A DNA stretch of 64,000 bases from Glandiceps talaboti. Taxonomy: Eukaryota; Hemichordata; Enteropneusta; Spengelidae. Location: the NCBI RefSeq assembly GCF_964340395.1, contig NC_135562.1, positions 18,072,485 through 18,136,484 of the forward strand, written 5' to 3'. The notes below the pieces were generated by a model, which did not search any database, had not been told where the DNA came from, and saw only the letters and a list, made by a program, of their open reading frames with translations. Position 1 is the stretch's first letter. Each line of letters starts with the position of its first letter. This document shows, one piece after another, positions 39,268 to 52,083 of the stretch. The translations under genes and the position numbers were made by a program.

Positions 39268-39596
39268 GTATGTTATATTTATATATATATTTATATAAAA
39301 TTATGATAGGTAATTTCTAATAATATTACAAATCTTGTATCTGTGAACTGATCTTGTTACAATATATTTTTTCAAAATGAACAATTATTTCCTAAATGTA
39401 CCACATACAATTCATGAAATTAAAACAGCAAGTGGAATGTATTTGGCGTAGTTGTACAAGAAAATGTACCACAAAATTACTCCATGTGCCTACATGTACA
39501 TGTATCAGCAGTTTCTAAACTTTTGTGTATACTTACATACAGTGTACATCAGTATCATACTCTTGAGTGATTATATATATTTTCTTTTTCTTTCAG

Positions 39597-39637
39597 TGTA
39601 CCTTGCTGCAAAAGCTAAAGATACAACTTGGACGTGA
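39597..39637 (+). CDS. BEN-like domain gene, last coding exon
   Basis: Strong acceptor (TATATTTTCTTTTTCTTTCAG) followed by TG, which completes a valine codon with the G of the previous exon. It then encodes YLAAKAKDTTWT and a TGA at 39635-39637. These residues would be the last helix of the BEN domain, so the protein ends with the domain. The motif AAKAKD also occurs at the end of exon 38471-38597, probably by chance. A polyadenylation signal follows six bases after the stop. Confidence 0.65.
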
Positions 39638-39642
39638 TGCCT

Positions 39643-39648
39643 AATAAA
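39643..39648 (+). terminator. Polyadenylation signal AATAAA of the BEN-like gene
   Basis: Canonical AATAAA six bases after the TGA at 39635-39637. The site is consistent with a very short 3' untranslated region. Confidence 0.65.
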
Positions 39649-39758
39649 ACTTTCAATGAAAAAATCCCAGCAGAGGTCGGTAATTCAAAATGGTACTGAA
39701 ATGCTTTAATTGAAAAAAAAAAGTAAATATAAAGAGGAAAAAAATTGACCCCCCCCCC

Positions 39759-39791
<33 letters not shown>

Positions 39792-40430
39792 CTAGCGTAT
39801 TGTGAGATTGTTCATGAAGACATATGAACTTTCAATGAGTTTCAGTGCCTAATTTTGAAATACTGATCTGTGTTCAATATTGATAATAAGTGACAATTTT
39901 GTAACATTCATTATTTTGAGAAAATGTTTCAATGTCTTCTTCTGACTTATTGAACTATGGTACAATATTGATTTCCAATTACATTATTTGTAACTTTTGA
40001 TTGTCTTATTGAGCTGTTGTTCCTTATACTGCCTCTCCTGACATTTATATTTCAAACAACGTCGATTCTGATTTTCAATGGTTCCTATTATCAGATATGT
40101 GTTGCACCAATCTGATTTTTTTTAAAAATGAAATAAATATAGTATTATCGCTTAAATTTGTTTCGTTTACAGTGGTATATGCTTTTGTATGGCTTCTACT
40201 TACAGAACTTTGTGCATTTTGGTGAAAATATTGTTTGATAGTCAAGGTATTTGTAGCTATTTAAAGATCCCAGCTAACAATCATTTACTAAGTTGCTAGT
40301 GCATATTTCTCTACTACATCTTGATGGTAAGAGTGGTTGCTATCCAGTTTATTATTGAAGCATACTTGGCTTGCAACTGACAGACACTCGTACACTCAAG
40401 GTTGGATATTTTGACAAGTACAATAATTTG
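39649..40430. other. Spacer with poly-C/poly-A run
   Basis: A run of nine C followed by about 31 A lies at 39750-39789. Nothing else recognised. Confidence 0.6.
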
Positions 40431-40955
40431 AACAGAATATCTATCAGCAGGTACGTGATAGCTATCAGATGGTAAGTAAGCCTTCTCTTATCATAGTTCA
40501 TGCTCTGAGAATAGCTATCGGAAGGCTAATTCGTGTTCTGAGAATAGCTATCGGAAGGCTTAGCTATATATCTCTCGTCATGTAAAATACCCCCTAAGAA
40601 TGGATAGCTATCGATAGGAAAATAGCTATCTACGGGTATATGATAGCTATCAATGGCTGAGCAATCCACCTCATTTACATAAAATGATAGCTATCAATGA
40701 TAGCTATTAATTATAGCTATCGACGGCTAAGTTAGCCTTCTCATTTAAATAATTCGTGCTCTCACAGAGCTAAGGTATAGCTATCGGAAGGCTAACTAGC
40801 TCTCGATGGCTAAGTAGATACCTGCCTCTACTGTGTCTGAGGGTTATCACCACCTTGATGATAGCTATCAAAAGTCTTCCTTGGATAGCTATCGAAGGGT
40901 AGTCTTTGACAGCTTTCTGAGAGCTAATGGAAGCTTTCCTGTTTGGTGAGGGTAC
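40431..40955. repeat. Right sub-terminal cluster: GATAGCTATC repeats
   Basis: At least ten copies of ATAGCTATC or a close variant, often followed by GGAAGGCTAA. It closes with GTTTGGTGAGGGTAC at 40941-40955, the exact inverted counterpart of 36549-36563. Confidence 0.88.
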
Positions 40956-41239
40956 ACAAGCTGAGTGATTTCGAGATGGTATTTTTTCTGTATATTAAAA
41001 GGTACTCCCAGTAGTCGACTTTACTGATGTATACTTAACCATCGCTTGCAATTGACTGAACTCAAACCTGGTATTAGGACATAACTTATAAACGATCCAA
41101 TGATATTTGTATAAAAAAATTGTACAGGAAATCCCTACTACGCAATCAACAGTGTTGAGAATTCTAGAACACAAATTGTAATGTCACTGAAGGTATTATG
41201 CATTGTCATTAACATTAGATACTAATACTAAATCAACAT

Positions 41240-41567
41240 TTTTCATAAATATTTCTGTGTGGATTTTTATTTTGCAAAACAACTTTATTATGTTTTTCTA
41301 CTCACAAAAACAACGTGAAATAGTTAACATATGCCAAGTCCTTGTTTGTAACTCAATAAATTGCAAAACATTAAAAATATGTGTAAAATGTTTGTGTACA
41401 ATAACAAACTTTTTACACTGTTTACATCTGTTTGCCATTAATTGAGTTACAAACAAGGACTTGGCATATGTTAACTATTTCACATTGTTTTTTCAAGTAG
41501 AAACCTACAGTATATTGTTTTATCCAAAATATAAAATACCCCAATTCTGGTACATATGGCCACTTTG
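41240..41567. mobile_element. Palindromic MITE, GGCCACTTTA family, copy C
   Basis: Aligns with copy B in both arms (TTTTATTTTGCAAAACAACTTTATTATG; GCCAAGTCCTTGTTTGTAAC; centre near 41394-41412). The right end GTACATATGGCCACTTTGAA is intact, while the outer left end is eroded. Confidence 0.85.
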
Positions 41568-42239
41568 AAGATGAAGATCATTAACCCTAAATATGAAATA
41601 ATTGTACTAGTCTTATACCTTGAAATACACACAAAATATCACCAAACGTATTCGTTCCAATTTCATATTCTTCAAACATTATGGATTTTTTTCCTAATTT
41701 TTGCCCGCAAGTATAAATTTGCCGTTTCTCAGAATCATTACATTCCTACATTCATTCATTCATTCCTTTTTTAATTATTCAAAGCACTATATTAGTATAT
41801 CCCTGGGATAACATCACAATAAATGCCGATGAGAACAGCTTTGTTCGTCCAAGTAGTTGCTTTTTAATAATAATACACTTAACTATAGCTACAGCTTGGA
41901 TTAGCACTACCAAGACATTTATAACATCTGGGGTTAGAGTGAATGCTACTTGTAAGTTGGGAATTCAAATAACAAACGTGTAGAATTTCACAAATGTATT
42001 ATTCAGGCTGGAAATGATACCTCCTAAAATTAGAATCAATATGGCTGCCAAGTGTTGAAAAGATGACATACTAGAAATTGATGGTACGATCCAATTTCTT
42101 TTTAAAAGGTCTGAACAGTTTCCTGCTACATTCATCACGTTACATTTGAACTGTTTTTCCTGTTGCTTTTTGTATGTTTCCTTTTCCTGGAGGAAGAAGT
42201 TTTAATTCAATTCAACTTAAATAGAAAAAACTTCACATT
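41568..42239. other. Spacer, no feature seen
   Basis: No gene or repeat supported apart from a short (CATT)n at about 41750-41766. Confidence 0.5.
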
Positions 42240-42485
42240 TCCAGTTTTTGTACTCTTTCATTTTATTTATTTATTTTATTTATTCGTTTATTTATTCATT
42301 TGTTCAATTTATTTAATCATTCATTCATTTCTTCATTCATTCAATTTATTTATTTGTTTATTTATTTATTCATTCATTCATTCATTTATTTGTTTGTTTA
42401 TTCATTCAATTTATTTTTTTTTATTTATTTATTTGCTTATTTATTTTATTCATTCATTTATTTATTCATTTATTTATTTATTGAA
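42240..42485. repeat. (ATTT/ATTC)n tetranucleotide-type array
   Basis: Mixed TTTA, TTCA and TTTG tetranucleotide units over about 245 bp. Phe/Ile/Leu-rich frames here are artefacts. Confidence 0.93.
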
Positions 42486-42510
42486 TAACAAAAATGTAAA
42501 ATGTTTGTTT

Positions 42511-42886
42511 GCCCTAAAATAAATTGTTTGGTTCCAGTTACCCAACCCCACCTAGTTTTTCACTGCTGACCCTGAATATTGTTTTTACATATTTGAGAAA
42601 AAAATAACAAAATCACAAAAAATTGTGAAGTCTTACAAGAAACAGTGGATGTGAGAACTGAAATCAACTTAAAAAGACATTTATAAACCGGTTCTTCCAA
42701 TCTTTAATAGCTGTCACATTTAATGAGTAGAAACCAATAACACAGATACCATATGGAAAACAATGGACTACATGAACTAGACACTCACATATGAAAATAA
42801 TATGTATATTTAAAAAATAAAAAATAAAAAATGTACCTACCCCACCTATTCTAAAGTTGAGCGTAATTGGAACCACACAATTTTTT
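42511..42886 (-). mobile_element. AGGCCTAA-ended element, copy H
   Basis: About 375 bp, inverted relative to the copies at 51722 and 60123. Read in plus orientation it starts GCCCTAAAATAAATTGTTTG and ends GCGTAATTGGAACCACACAA. It is joined directly to a half-copy of the GGCCACTTTA MITE on its right. Confidence 0.9.
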
Positions 42887-43083
42887 GTACGTACAATGAC
42901 AACCTTTTAAAATTTAATACACTTTTTGCATCTTTTTGCAAATTAATGAATTAAAAACAAGCCCTTGGTATATATATATGTTATTTCATAAATTTGTTTT
43001 TTCAAGTAGAAAAACATAGTAATATTGTTTTATGAACGAAAATCCAAAATAAATACTCAATTCTCATCCATGTGGTCATTTTA
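42885..43083. mobile_element. Palindromic MITE, GGCCACTTTA family, half-copy D
   Basis: Only the right half is present, from the palindrome centre (TGTACGTACAATGACAACC) to the outer end (CATCCATGTGGTCATTTTAA). The missing half is replaced by the AGGCCTAA-ended element. Confidence 0.88.
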
Positions 43084-43309
43084 ACAGATAGTATTTGTTG
43101 ACTAACAATAACAATAACTTCCTCGGGTTTTTTTAGTTTTTTATTCATACTATACATGCACTTTAGAAAATCCTTATATCCTTATGAATAATAACCAGGT
43201 TTTTTTTTCACTTCAGAAAGTACTAAAACAAGTCAATCGAAATGTGACCATATTGTGATAAATTGATGTCACATAAGTTTATAATCATTATAAAAAATTG
43301 AAATGACTA

Positions 43310-43760
43310 TTTGATTAATATTTTGATTGATATTACATTTGCACTTAAGAAAATTGCTCTGTATTTTACTGTAGTTATACCATGGTTAATATTTGTTTTC
43401 TTTTTCAAAACATGTACTCGTATGAGATAACATTTTGAAATGACTTTATTTTTAGTTTTTTTTTATTGATATTGCACTTTACAATATCGGCTATCAATAT
43501 TTATTTTGTACATGTAAATTAATTCTTATCAATGTTTTTTTTCTTTTCCAAAACAAACACTTGTGTGAGATAGCATTTTCAAAATGACTTTTTGTTTTTA
43601 GTTTGATAATTGCACTTTACAATATCACTATCAATATTTATTATATAAATAAATTATATCATGAATCATGTTTTTCATGCAACAACTTAGTTGTTTGACA
43701 CTTACATTTTTAAAATGACTCATTTGTTTTCAGTTTTTTCTTGCAATTACATTTGTAATT
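43310..43760. repeat. About 145-bp tandem repeat, three diverged copies
   Basis: Each unit has TTGATATTGCACTTTACAATATC, ACTATCAATATTTATTNT, CAAAACAAACACTTGTGTGAGATA and AAAATGACTTTTTGTTTTTAGTTT in that order. Confidence 0.85.
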
Positions 43761-44322
43761 GTGTAGTCTAGAGGCAATTCTTGGTTCTGGATCTCAAGAT
43801 CTCAATCTTCACCCTGTCTAGCTCAACGAGATATCATGACCCAAAAGTTGTTCATGCAAATGAATACCCCCCCCCCCCCCCAACTGTGAGAATGATGTAA
43901 ACAGTGTATAAGTAGTGTTCTTATATGACAAATATACCATATTTTGCTGTTTTACTTCCTCGAGGAAAATAAACACAAACTTATCATTGGGCACTGAGAA
44001 TGTTGTACAATGTAATTGCACAAAAGGCCAATGAGTCAATTCCAGGTTCTCAAATTACATCTAGTATTATCTTGTCAGTGGACTGGCCTGTAAAGGCTGA
44101 ATTATATAAGAATCATTCTTTTGTTCAGGACCAACTTTTCTTTAGTTTTGTCTGACCGTTATATTCCTAGTCTGTAAGATACGACATTCGTACCACACTA
44201 TCAGCTACCAGTCATCTCATTGCATTGTCCAAGATATCAGTCAGTTTAGAAAAGTCAAGGTTAAGAAACCCGATAGGTCTGACACTTCCACTACTCAATT
44301 TTGAACAGACATGTATATACAC
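43761..44322. other. Spacer with C-run
   Basis: A C-run lies at about 43867-43880. The frame at 43818-44039 minus is unsupported. Nothing else recognised. Confidence 0.5.
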
Positions 44323-44430
44323 ATTTTACCACAGGCACTCGAATCAATGTGTATGATTTAAAAAAAAAAATATGTATGTAAATACAATACATTTTTTTTC
44401 TACACATTGATTCGAGTACCTGTGCATTTT
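44323..44430. mobile_element. Short hairpin element with 30-bp arms
   Basis: The left arm ATTTTACCACAGGCACTCGA continuing AATCAATGTGTA (44323-44353) pairs with 44401-44430 (TACACATTGATTCGAGTACC TGTGCATTTT). The loop of about 47 bp is A/T-rich. Confidence 0.88.
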
Positions 44431-44753
44431 ACTAAATAGCTTCATTTGAATTGCACTGTACATTGTACACATATAATATCAAGACCACCCAGACTCTTTT
44501 ATTACATCCTATCCAAATAAAACTAAGTTTATATATTGTCTTATTTTGGACTTAATGTTCATATTAAAAATTATTTTTGCAATTCATCATTTTTCTGTAT
44601 GTATTTATAGTTTCTATGTCTTCATTTCAAGAGAATTTCATGTTATTTAATACTGAATAACCTGTGAATGTTTAGATATAGAGCAGACGCAAGGTTTGTG
44701 TGGTGTTTCACTGATTGGCATGGAATTTATTTTAAAAGGTCCAGTTCTCATTT

Positions 44754-45141
44754 GGCCTAAAAAAAAATAATTATTTGGTTCCAGTTACTCGACCCCTGAC
44801 CTAGCTTTTCACTGCTGACCCTAAACTTTTTTTTACATATTTGAGAAAAAACAATAAAATCACAACAATTGTGAAGTTTCAAGAGAAATAGTGGATTTGG
44901 AAACTGACATCAACTTTAAAAAAAAAAAAAAAAAACTATTCTGCCAATCTGTAATGGCTGTACATCTAATAGGAAGAAATAAACAACACAGAGAACATAT
45001 GGAAAACAATGGAAAATCTGACCTAGACACTCAGACATGAAAAAAAAATACAATAATATAAAATTTAAAAAATCTACCTACCACATCTATTCTAAAATTT
45101 AGCGTAATCGGAACCACACAAATTTTTTTTATTAGTCCTAA
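44754..45141 (-). mobile_element. AGGCCTAA-ended element, copy I
   Basis: Full-length copy of about 388 bp, from GGCCTAAAAAAAAATAATTA to ACCACACAAATTTTTTTTATTAGTCCTA. Ends are imperfect inverted repeats including TGGTTCC. The internal sequence matches copies at 42511, 51722 and 60123, except for an expanded A-run at about 44919-44935. Confidence 0.92.
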
Positions 45142-45779
45142 GATGAAAATGTTGGTATGACAAACAATTGTCTGGCAGTCTTGAGCTATTGGAAAAGTGG
45201 CAAGGGTCCAGAACAGAAGAATGATCAAACATATTAAATCGTCAGGCTGGGATTCCAACCTGGCCTTTATATATATAAAGATAGACACATTTTAACCACA
45301 AACTTTACAAAAATAGAGGCACCACACACACACACATTGCGCAAGATCCTGTTTTCTACAGAACCTGTCATTTATCATAGTACACTGACCCTGTATCAAT
45401 GCAGTACAATAATATTTGAATGCATACCTTTGTTTCTATTCTGCTGTATCCAGAAGGCAATGGTACAATTTACAACTCTATAGCTACATCTATTTGTACG
45501 ATATACTCATTGACAATACCTGTAACATAGTCATCAAGTCTGCTGATAAGTTATAGTCACCTTTAAAGCTAAACTACCTGTAACTGCTGCACTTTTTATT
45601 TAAACTGTTTTGTGTAAAATTGGAGAATATATTGTTCATGGTTCCAAGAATCAATAGGACAGTAAAATATAGTTTACTAGTTTGTATATAGTTGTATTCA
45701 TTTACAATTTATCGTTCAAAAGTAACTACATGTATTTATTTTACTGTTTTGATCAAATATGAATTCTCCTATACACTTT
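45142..45779. other. Spacer, no feature seen
   Basis: Short (AC)n at about 45323-45336. No gene supported. Confidence 0.5.
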
Positions 45780-46470
45780 AAGTATATAGATGTTACCGGG
45801 ATAGAGTTCAAAGTAATTTCCGAAGTAAAGTGTCCTATTTTCACATTCAACCTGAAAACATCGGATGGTTTAACACTGAATTTGACAAATAATCCTCACA
45901 TTAATGCCAGCAGTTAATGTACAGTTGTGGATGTGCTACATATTGTAGATGTAGATCGCTGAAAATGCCAATAAGATACTTTACCATTTAAACCTAACAT
46001 TTCTCAAACACATGGATTAACAAATGTACACTGACAGAGATAAGAATTAACAACAAACAGAAGGGTACGTTGTGGTAGATTCAGAGTTGACAGTAATCCC
46101 CTAAGAAGGTCCGAGTTTTACATTCAACCTCACTATTTCAGGAATAGAATGGATCAACGGATAAACACTGTATGACATCCGAACGGCTCCTCAAACATAA
46201 GTGGTAGATTTAGGTTGAAATGTGTCCTAGTTACTTTCAATTTAACATGTCACAACAGATGGTGTAACAGATGTACATTGACCGAGATCTGAATTTTCAC
46301 AATCCTAGCTCTAAGTCGGTTTCGAGTTGCAGAGACTTTTGATAAATAGTGTTTTGTTGTTAGTATTTTTATTAAAAGTGGACTACATTGACGATTCACA
46401 TTCAACCTAATTCACATTTCACTAACAGATGGACACCACTCTAGGAAATTCAGACATTTTCATAAACTAT
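45780..46470. repeat. Degenerate tandem repeat of about 170-190 bp
   Basis: Recurring TTTCACATTCAACCT, AACAGATGTACA(C/T)TGAC.GAGAT..GAATT, GTGGTAGATTNAG and GTCCTA/GTCCGA blocks over about 700 bp; roughly four units, strongly diverged. Confidence 0.6.
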
Positions 46471-46634
46471 GAGTTCTGGAGAGTCATTTCATGATTTTAC
46501 ATCACCTACAATTACTTGTGATTTCACAGAAGCATAAAGTTGATCTTGTGCCTTCGTGGGGTATCTTTGCTATAGGCTATTGCATCATGGGAGTCAGCAG
46601 CAATAATATATTAAAACTGCACACTGAATATTCG

Positions 46635-46730
46635 TATATCATATCATATCATATCATATCATATCATATCATATCATACCATATCATACCATACATCATA
46701 TCATATCATATATCATATTGTATCATATCT
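46635..46730. repeat. (ATATC)n pentanucleotide array
   Basis: About ten pure ATATC units, then variants (ATACC, ATACATC, ATATTG) to 46730. Confidence 0.95.
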
Positions 46731-46757
46731 GACTGCATTACATTGGATATTGTTTTG

Positions 46758-46860
46758 CTGTGTAGTGAAGTGTAGTGTAGTGTAGTGTAGCATAGCGTAG
46801 CGTAGTTTAGTGTAGTGTAGTGTAGTGTAGTGTAGTGTAGCATAGCGTAGTGAAGTATGA
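46758..46860. repeat. (GTGTA)n pentanucleotide array
   Basis: About twenty units of TAGTG with AGCAT and AGCGT variants, immediately right of the ATATC array. Confidence 0.95.
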
Positions 46861-47909
46861 GTGAAATATTATGTAATGTAGTGTTTTGAAAGTAGTATAT
46901 GGCAATAGGACAGTGACTGAACTGTACCAAACCATTTAATTATATTATAAGGATTTGTGATATTTCACAACAGAGAAAAATTACCAGAAAATAGCAACAA
47001 AAATGTTGCATGTTGACAAAGTTCAGATAAAAGTAATTGATTTTTCATGTTCTTAGGCCAGCTAACTTGCAGACAGCAAGTTATGTAAGTGGGATATTGT
47101 CTATTTGTTATTATTGTAAGTACCAAAAAAAAAGAATGTTTCTTACTTCACACTATTGATTCAGGATCAATAGAATACATTATATACATCATCAGTAGTG
47201 TCACAATGTTTTCAGAATTAAGCAATAGCTAATAGGATTAGGGTCGGCCCTCTTCATGTAATTAATAAATAATATGGGTGACACAGTAGACTGTGCAACA
47301 TAAATACACATTCAGTGTTATTTGAACTATACACACTAATCCTGCTTGCAAACAGCGTACAATTCTGACAATGTCCCCCGGAGAATGATGAGGACGTTGT
47401 TGTCGTGCAAGTCCTGACTTTAATACATACTCTGTGTGCAGGCACAAATACATGTCATTGGCAAGTATAAGTTGTCTGTGGAATATCCAGTCTGACTGCG
47501 TATTTATATTGACCAGTTTTTATTTATGGAAACTCTGACTTATGAAAAATAAATAAAATGGCAATTAAAAAATTATAAAATTCATAAAGTTGACAAGTCT
47601 AATTCAGTTTATGTGACTCTGAGGTTATCATTCTGTTTTTGCAGTGAAATCAAAATTATATCTACAAAAGTATAGTTATAAAAAAAAAAAACATATTTAG
47701 TGAGATACACACACATTATGTATGTCTGTTGACAGTCTACTCCAGGAAGGACTGAGAAAATCTGCTACTCAAAGTTAACTAAAACTCTTTTGGTATTAAT
47801 ATTCCCAGTGAGTATAGGGGAATTTCAACTTTACTGCACTGCAGTGTCTGCACTACACTAGATTAGGCTGGACTAAACTTGACCAGACCAGAAAAGACTT
47901 GTAGATGAG
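46861..47909. other. Spacer, no feature seen
   Basis: Small duplication TCACACTATTGATTCAGGATCAATAG near 47150. No gene supported. Confidence 0.5.
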
Positions 47910-47968
47910 ATGAGATGAGACGAGACGAGACTACATTTACATTACACTACACTACACTACACTACACT
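47905..47968. repeat. (GATGA)n/(GACGA)n and (ACTAC)n pentanucleotide pair
   Basis: GATGAGATGAGACGAGACGA followed shortly by ACATTACACTACACTACACT. Confidence 0.9.
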
Positions 47969-48814
47969 ATCAAAGGAAACCATCGTCTGTTTACAACTCA
48001 AAAAAGATAAATATTATTTGAGCATATGGCTGAGGGTTATTACGTTTCTCATCACCTGAACTACTTAAAAAGTCACCTTTACTGCACTCCATGGCTGATT
48101 TACAAATATTGCATGTCAAACATGTGAAGTCAAATCCCAACAAAAGCACAAAATATATGCTCCCCCAGTCACGCTAACATAAATTAGGTCCTTTGGTGAC
48201 AGACAAAAACGTATAACTATGCCGAAAAATCCACAACCAACCATTGCAACCGTCAATCACAAAACATTCCATGCACTACAGGACCGATTACTGTATGAAC
48301 ACCTGTCTGTCTAACTACCATGGCAATGTTGCCAAATAACAAAGTGACTTCAACATTGAATATACGAAGAACTGGGATATAACCCAATGACAAACTTTAA
48401 CTTTTATAATATATGTAATCACACATATAACAGAACAACTTTTCTATTAGTTCTCGTCGTTCTTTACAACCAACTTTTATAATCATCAGGCTGAGTATTG
48501 ATTGATTGTGAAGTACAGTACATAATCCTGTGATTGCCATTGTTGAAGTCTTTGCTCTACGTGCTCCTCAGTGTAGCTGTTATCGTGAAATGACGTAGCA
48601 AACTTTGTCAAGGGTTTAGAAAGTCTTATGAAGTGTCAGACTTAGGACCGTCAAGTAGGCGGCAAAATAGCAATCAATTCAATAGAAATTCAATTGCTGT
48701 AACATTGTGTTGTGAGCTTAAGATGGTAAGACGGTGGAAAATTGGTTTGATGTAGCAGCCAGGTGAGCTGGTATTATTGTGCTTGAGGTGGCGATAGTGG
48801 TTAATATACTAAAC
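47969..48814. other. Spacer, no feature seen
   Basis: No gene or repeat supported. TACCATGGCAATGTTGCC at about 48318-48335 is X-box-like. Confidence 0.5.
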
Positions 48815-48978
48815 GTGGTGGTTGGTGGTGGTGGTGGTGGTGGTGGTGGTACAAGTTTGCTGAGAAGGGAGTTAATTGTGGTGGTGGTGGTGGGGGTGGG
48901 GTGGAATTATATAAGTTTGCTGAAGAGGGGCGTTTATTGTGGTGGTAATGGTGGTGGTGGTGGTGGTGGTGGTGGTGA
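48815..48978. repeat. (GGT)n trinucleotide array in three blocks
   Basis: GGT blocks lie at about 48815-48850, 48880-48902 and 48938-48976, separated by a repeated spacer (ATAAGTTTGCTGAGAAGGG-like). A plus-strand frame continuing to 49262 after the repeat is not low-complexity there, but has no other support. Confidence 0.93.
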
Positions 48979-49262
48979 TTGATGGGGTAATGGTTATGAC
49001 GACTCCTCATAGCACCACATATACACTGTGCACTGGTGGTGGGAGTATTGCTATGTTGACTGTGACTCAGCAGATAGTAAAGATGAACTTTGAACTAATA
49101 GATATGATAGTGCATGAATTCACAACAACCCTAAGACCTCGATCCATAAAACAGTTGATCATGGAGGCAAGGCAGACAGACAGCTATAGGCACCTAGAAC
49201 TCACCCATGCACATCTAGAATACATGCACATGGCTATCACTTTTCACAATACACTTGAGTGA

Positions 49263-49970
49263 TTGATAGCGAAACAGTGAAAACATGAAGAGGTACGATT
49301 GGTGTTTGTGCAAAAGAAACCAAACACTGAATATTGGCTTGCGTCACGCATACCAAGGGTTACAGCATACAACTTGTTTGATAGAGTATCTTAAGTGACG
49401 CCGCCACACAGACAGCTTGAACGACACTGCTAATGTTTCAAACACAGAATCACTTTCCAATGTAACATTCTCACGAGAACAAGCTGTATTTGTTAACAAT
49501 GAGTACTAGCTACTAATACTAGATACAAGTGCAAACAGAATGTAAATTTTTTTCTGTACAAGAAGTTCTCAAGGCTATCTGAACAGAAAGCGTCAAGCAG
49601 TATCTGGGTTGAAATTCATAGATGTGACCTTTTGACTTGTGTGATATCTCAAACATAAATTCTGAATAAATGCTGAAGCCACCTGCAACCCTACAGGGTT
49701 TTTTTTCTCTCTCCTATCTCTAAATTTATTCATAAGCTATAAAGAAAGTGGTCTGCTCAAAATGTAGCATGTTTCCCACTTTGTCGAAAGAAATTTTATT
49801 GTGTTAATGTTACAAATTTTACAATATTTGATGAAAACTCAATGCATAGAATTACAGTTCTATTTTCAAAATGTAATGAATATTTTGCAACACTCCCTCT
49901 GCAAATAACACATGGTACATTGTAGTCTGTACAAAAACACATCAACTAACGTCCCCTCTCTTTGAACTAT
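49263..49970. other. Spacer, no feature seen
   Basis: No gene or repeat supported. Confidence 0.5.
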
Positions 49971-49971
49971 C

Positions 49972-51721
<1,750 letters not shown>

Positions 51722-52083
51722 AGACCTAATAAATTGTATGGTTCCGATTACGCTCAATTTTAGACTAGGTGAGGTAGGTAGATTTTTTATTTTATTTTAT
51801 TATATTTTTTTTTTCTGTGTGAGTGTCTAGTTCAGGTTTTCCATTGTTTTCCAAATGGTCTCTGTGTTGTCTATTTCTTCCTATCAGATGTACAGCCATT
51901 ACAGATTGGAAGAATAGTTTTATTTTGTCTTTTTAAGTTGATGTCAGTTTCAACATCCAGAAATCACAATTTTTGTGATTTTATCATTTTTTCTTGAATA
52001 CGTAAAAATAAGTTTAGGGTTGGCAGTGAAAAACTAGGTGAGGTTGGGTAACCAGAACCACATTTTTTTTTTTTACGCCTTAG
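51722..52083 (+). mobile_element. AGGCCTAA-ended element, copy F
   Basis: About 362 bp from AGACCTAATAAATTGTATGG to ACCAGAACCACATTTTTTTT and ACGCCTTAG. It includes TTCTGTGTGAGTGTCTAGTT and CAGATTGGAAGAATAGTTTT, shared with the other copies. Confidence 0.92.

Larger units (their letters stand above)
36549..40955. mobile_element. Possible 4.4-kb inverted-end unit containing the BEN-like gene
   Basis: The 15-bp sequence GTACCCTCACCAAAC at 36549-36563 is matched exactly, inverted, at 40941-40955. Similarity continues inward (GGAGGGCT...AGCTCTCGG against GGAAAGCT...AGCTCTCAG). Both ends carry clusters of the palindrome GATAGCTATC. The interior holds an A/C-rich triplicate, a LINE-like tail and a plus-strand BEN-like gene. 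I saw no clear target-site duplication and no transposase. Large terminal-repeat elements with sub-terminal repeat clusters are known in eukaryotes, but the alternative of two unrelated small repeats in opposite orientation is not excluded. The GAAGGCTAA motif, unlike the ends, is in the same orientation on both sides, which counts against a simple inverted unit. Confidence 0.4.

Noticed and set aside
45230-45265. Possible tRNA-like B-box (GGGATTCCAACCTGG)
   Set aside because: No matching A-box or acceptor stem could be placed on either strand; no tRNA or rRNA gene was found in the window.
49021-49262. Non-repetitive end of a plus-strand frame after the GGT array
   Set aside because: About 80 open codons, but no start outside the repeat, no splice sites and no recognised motif.
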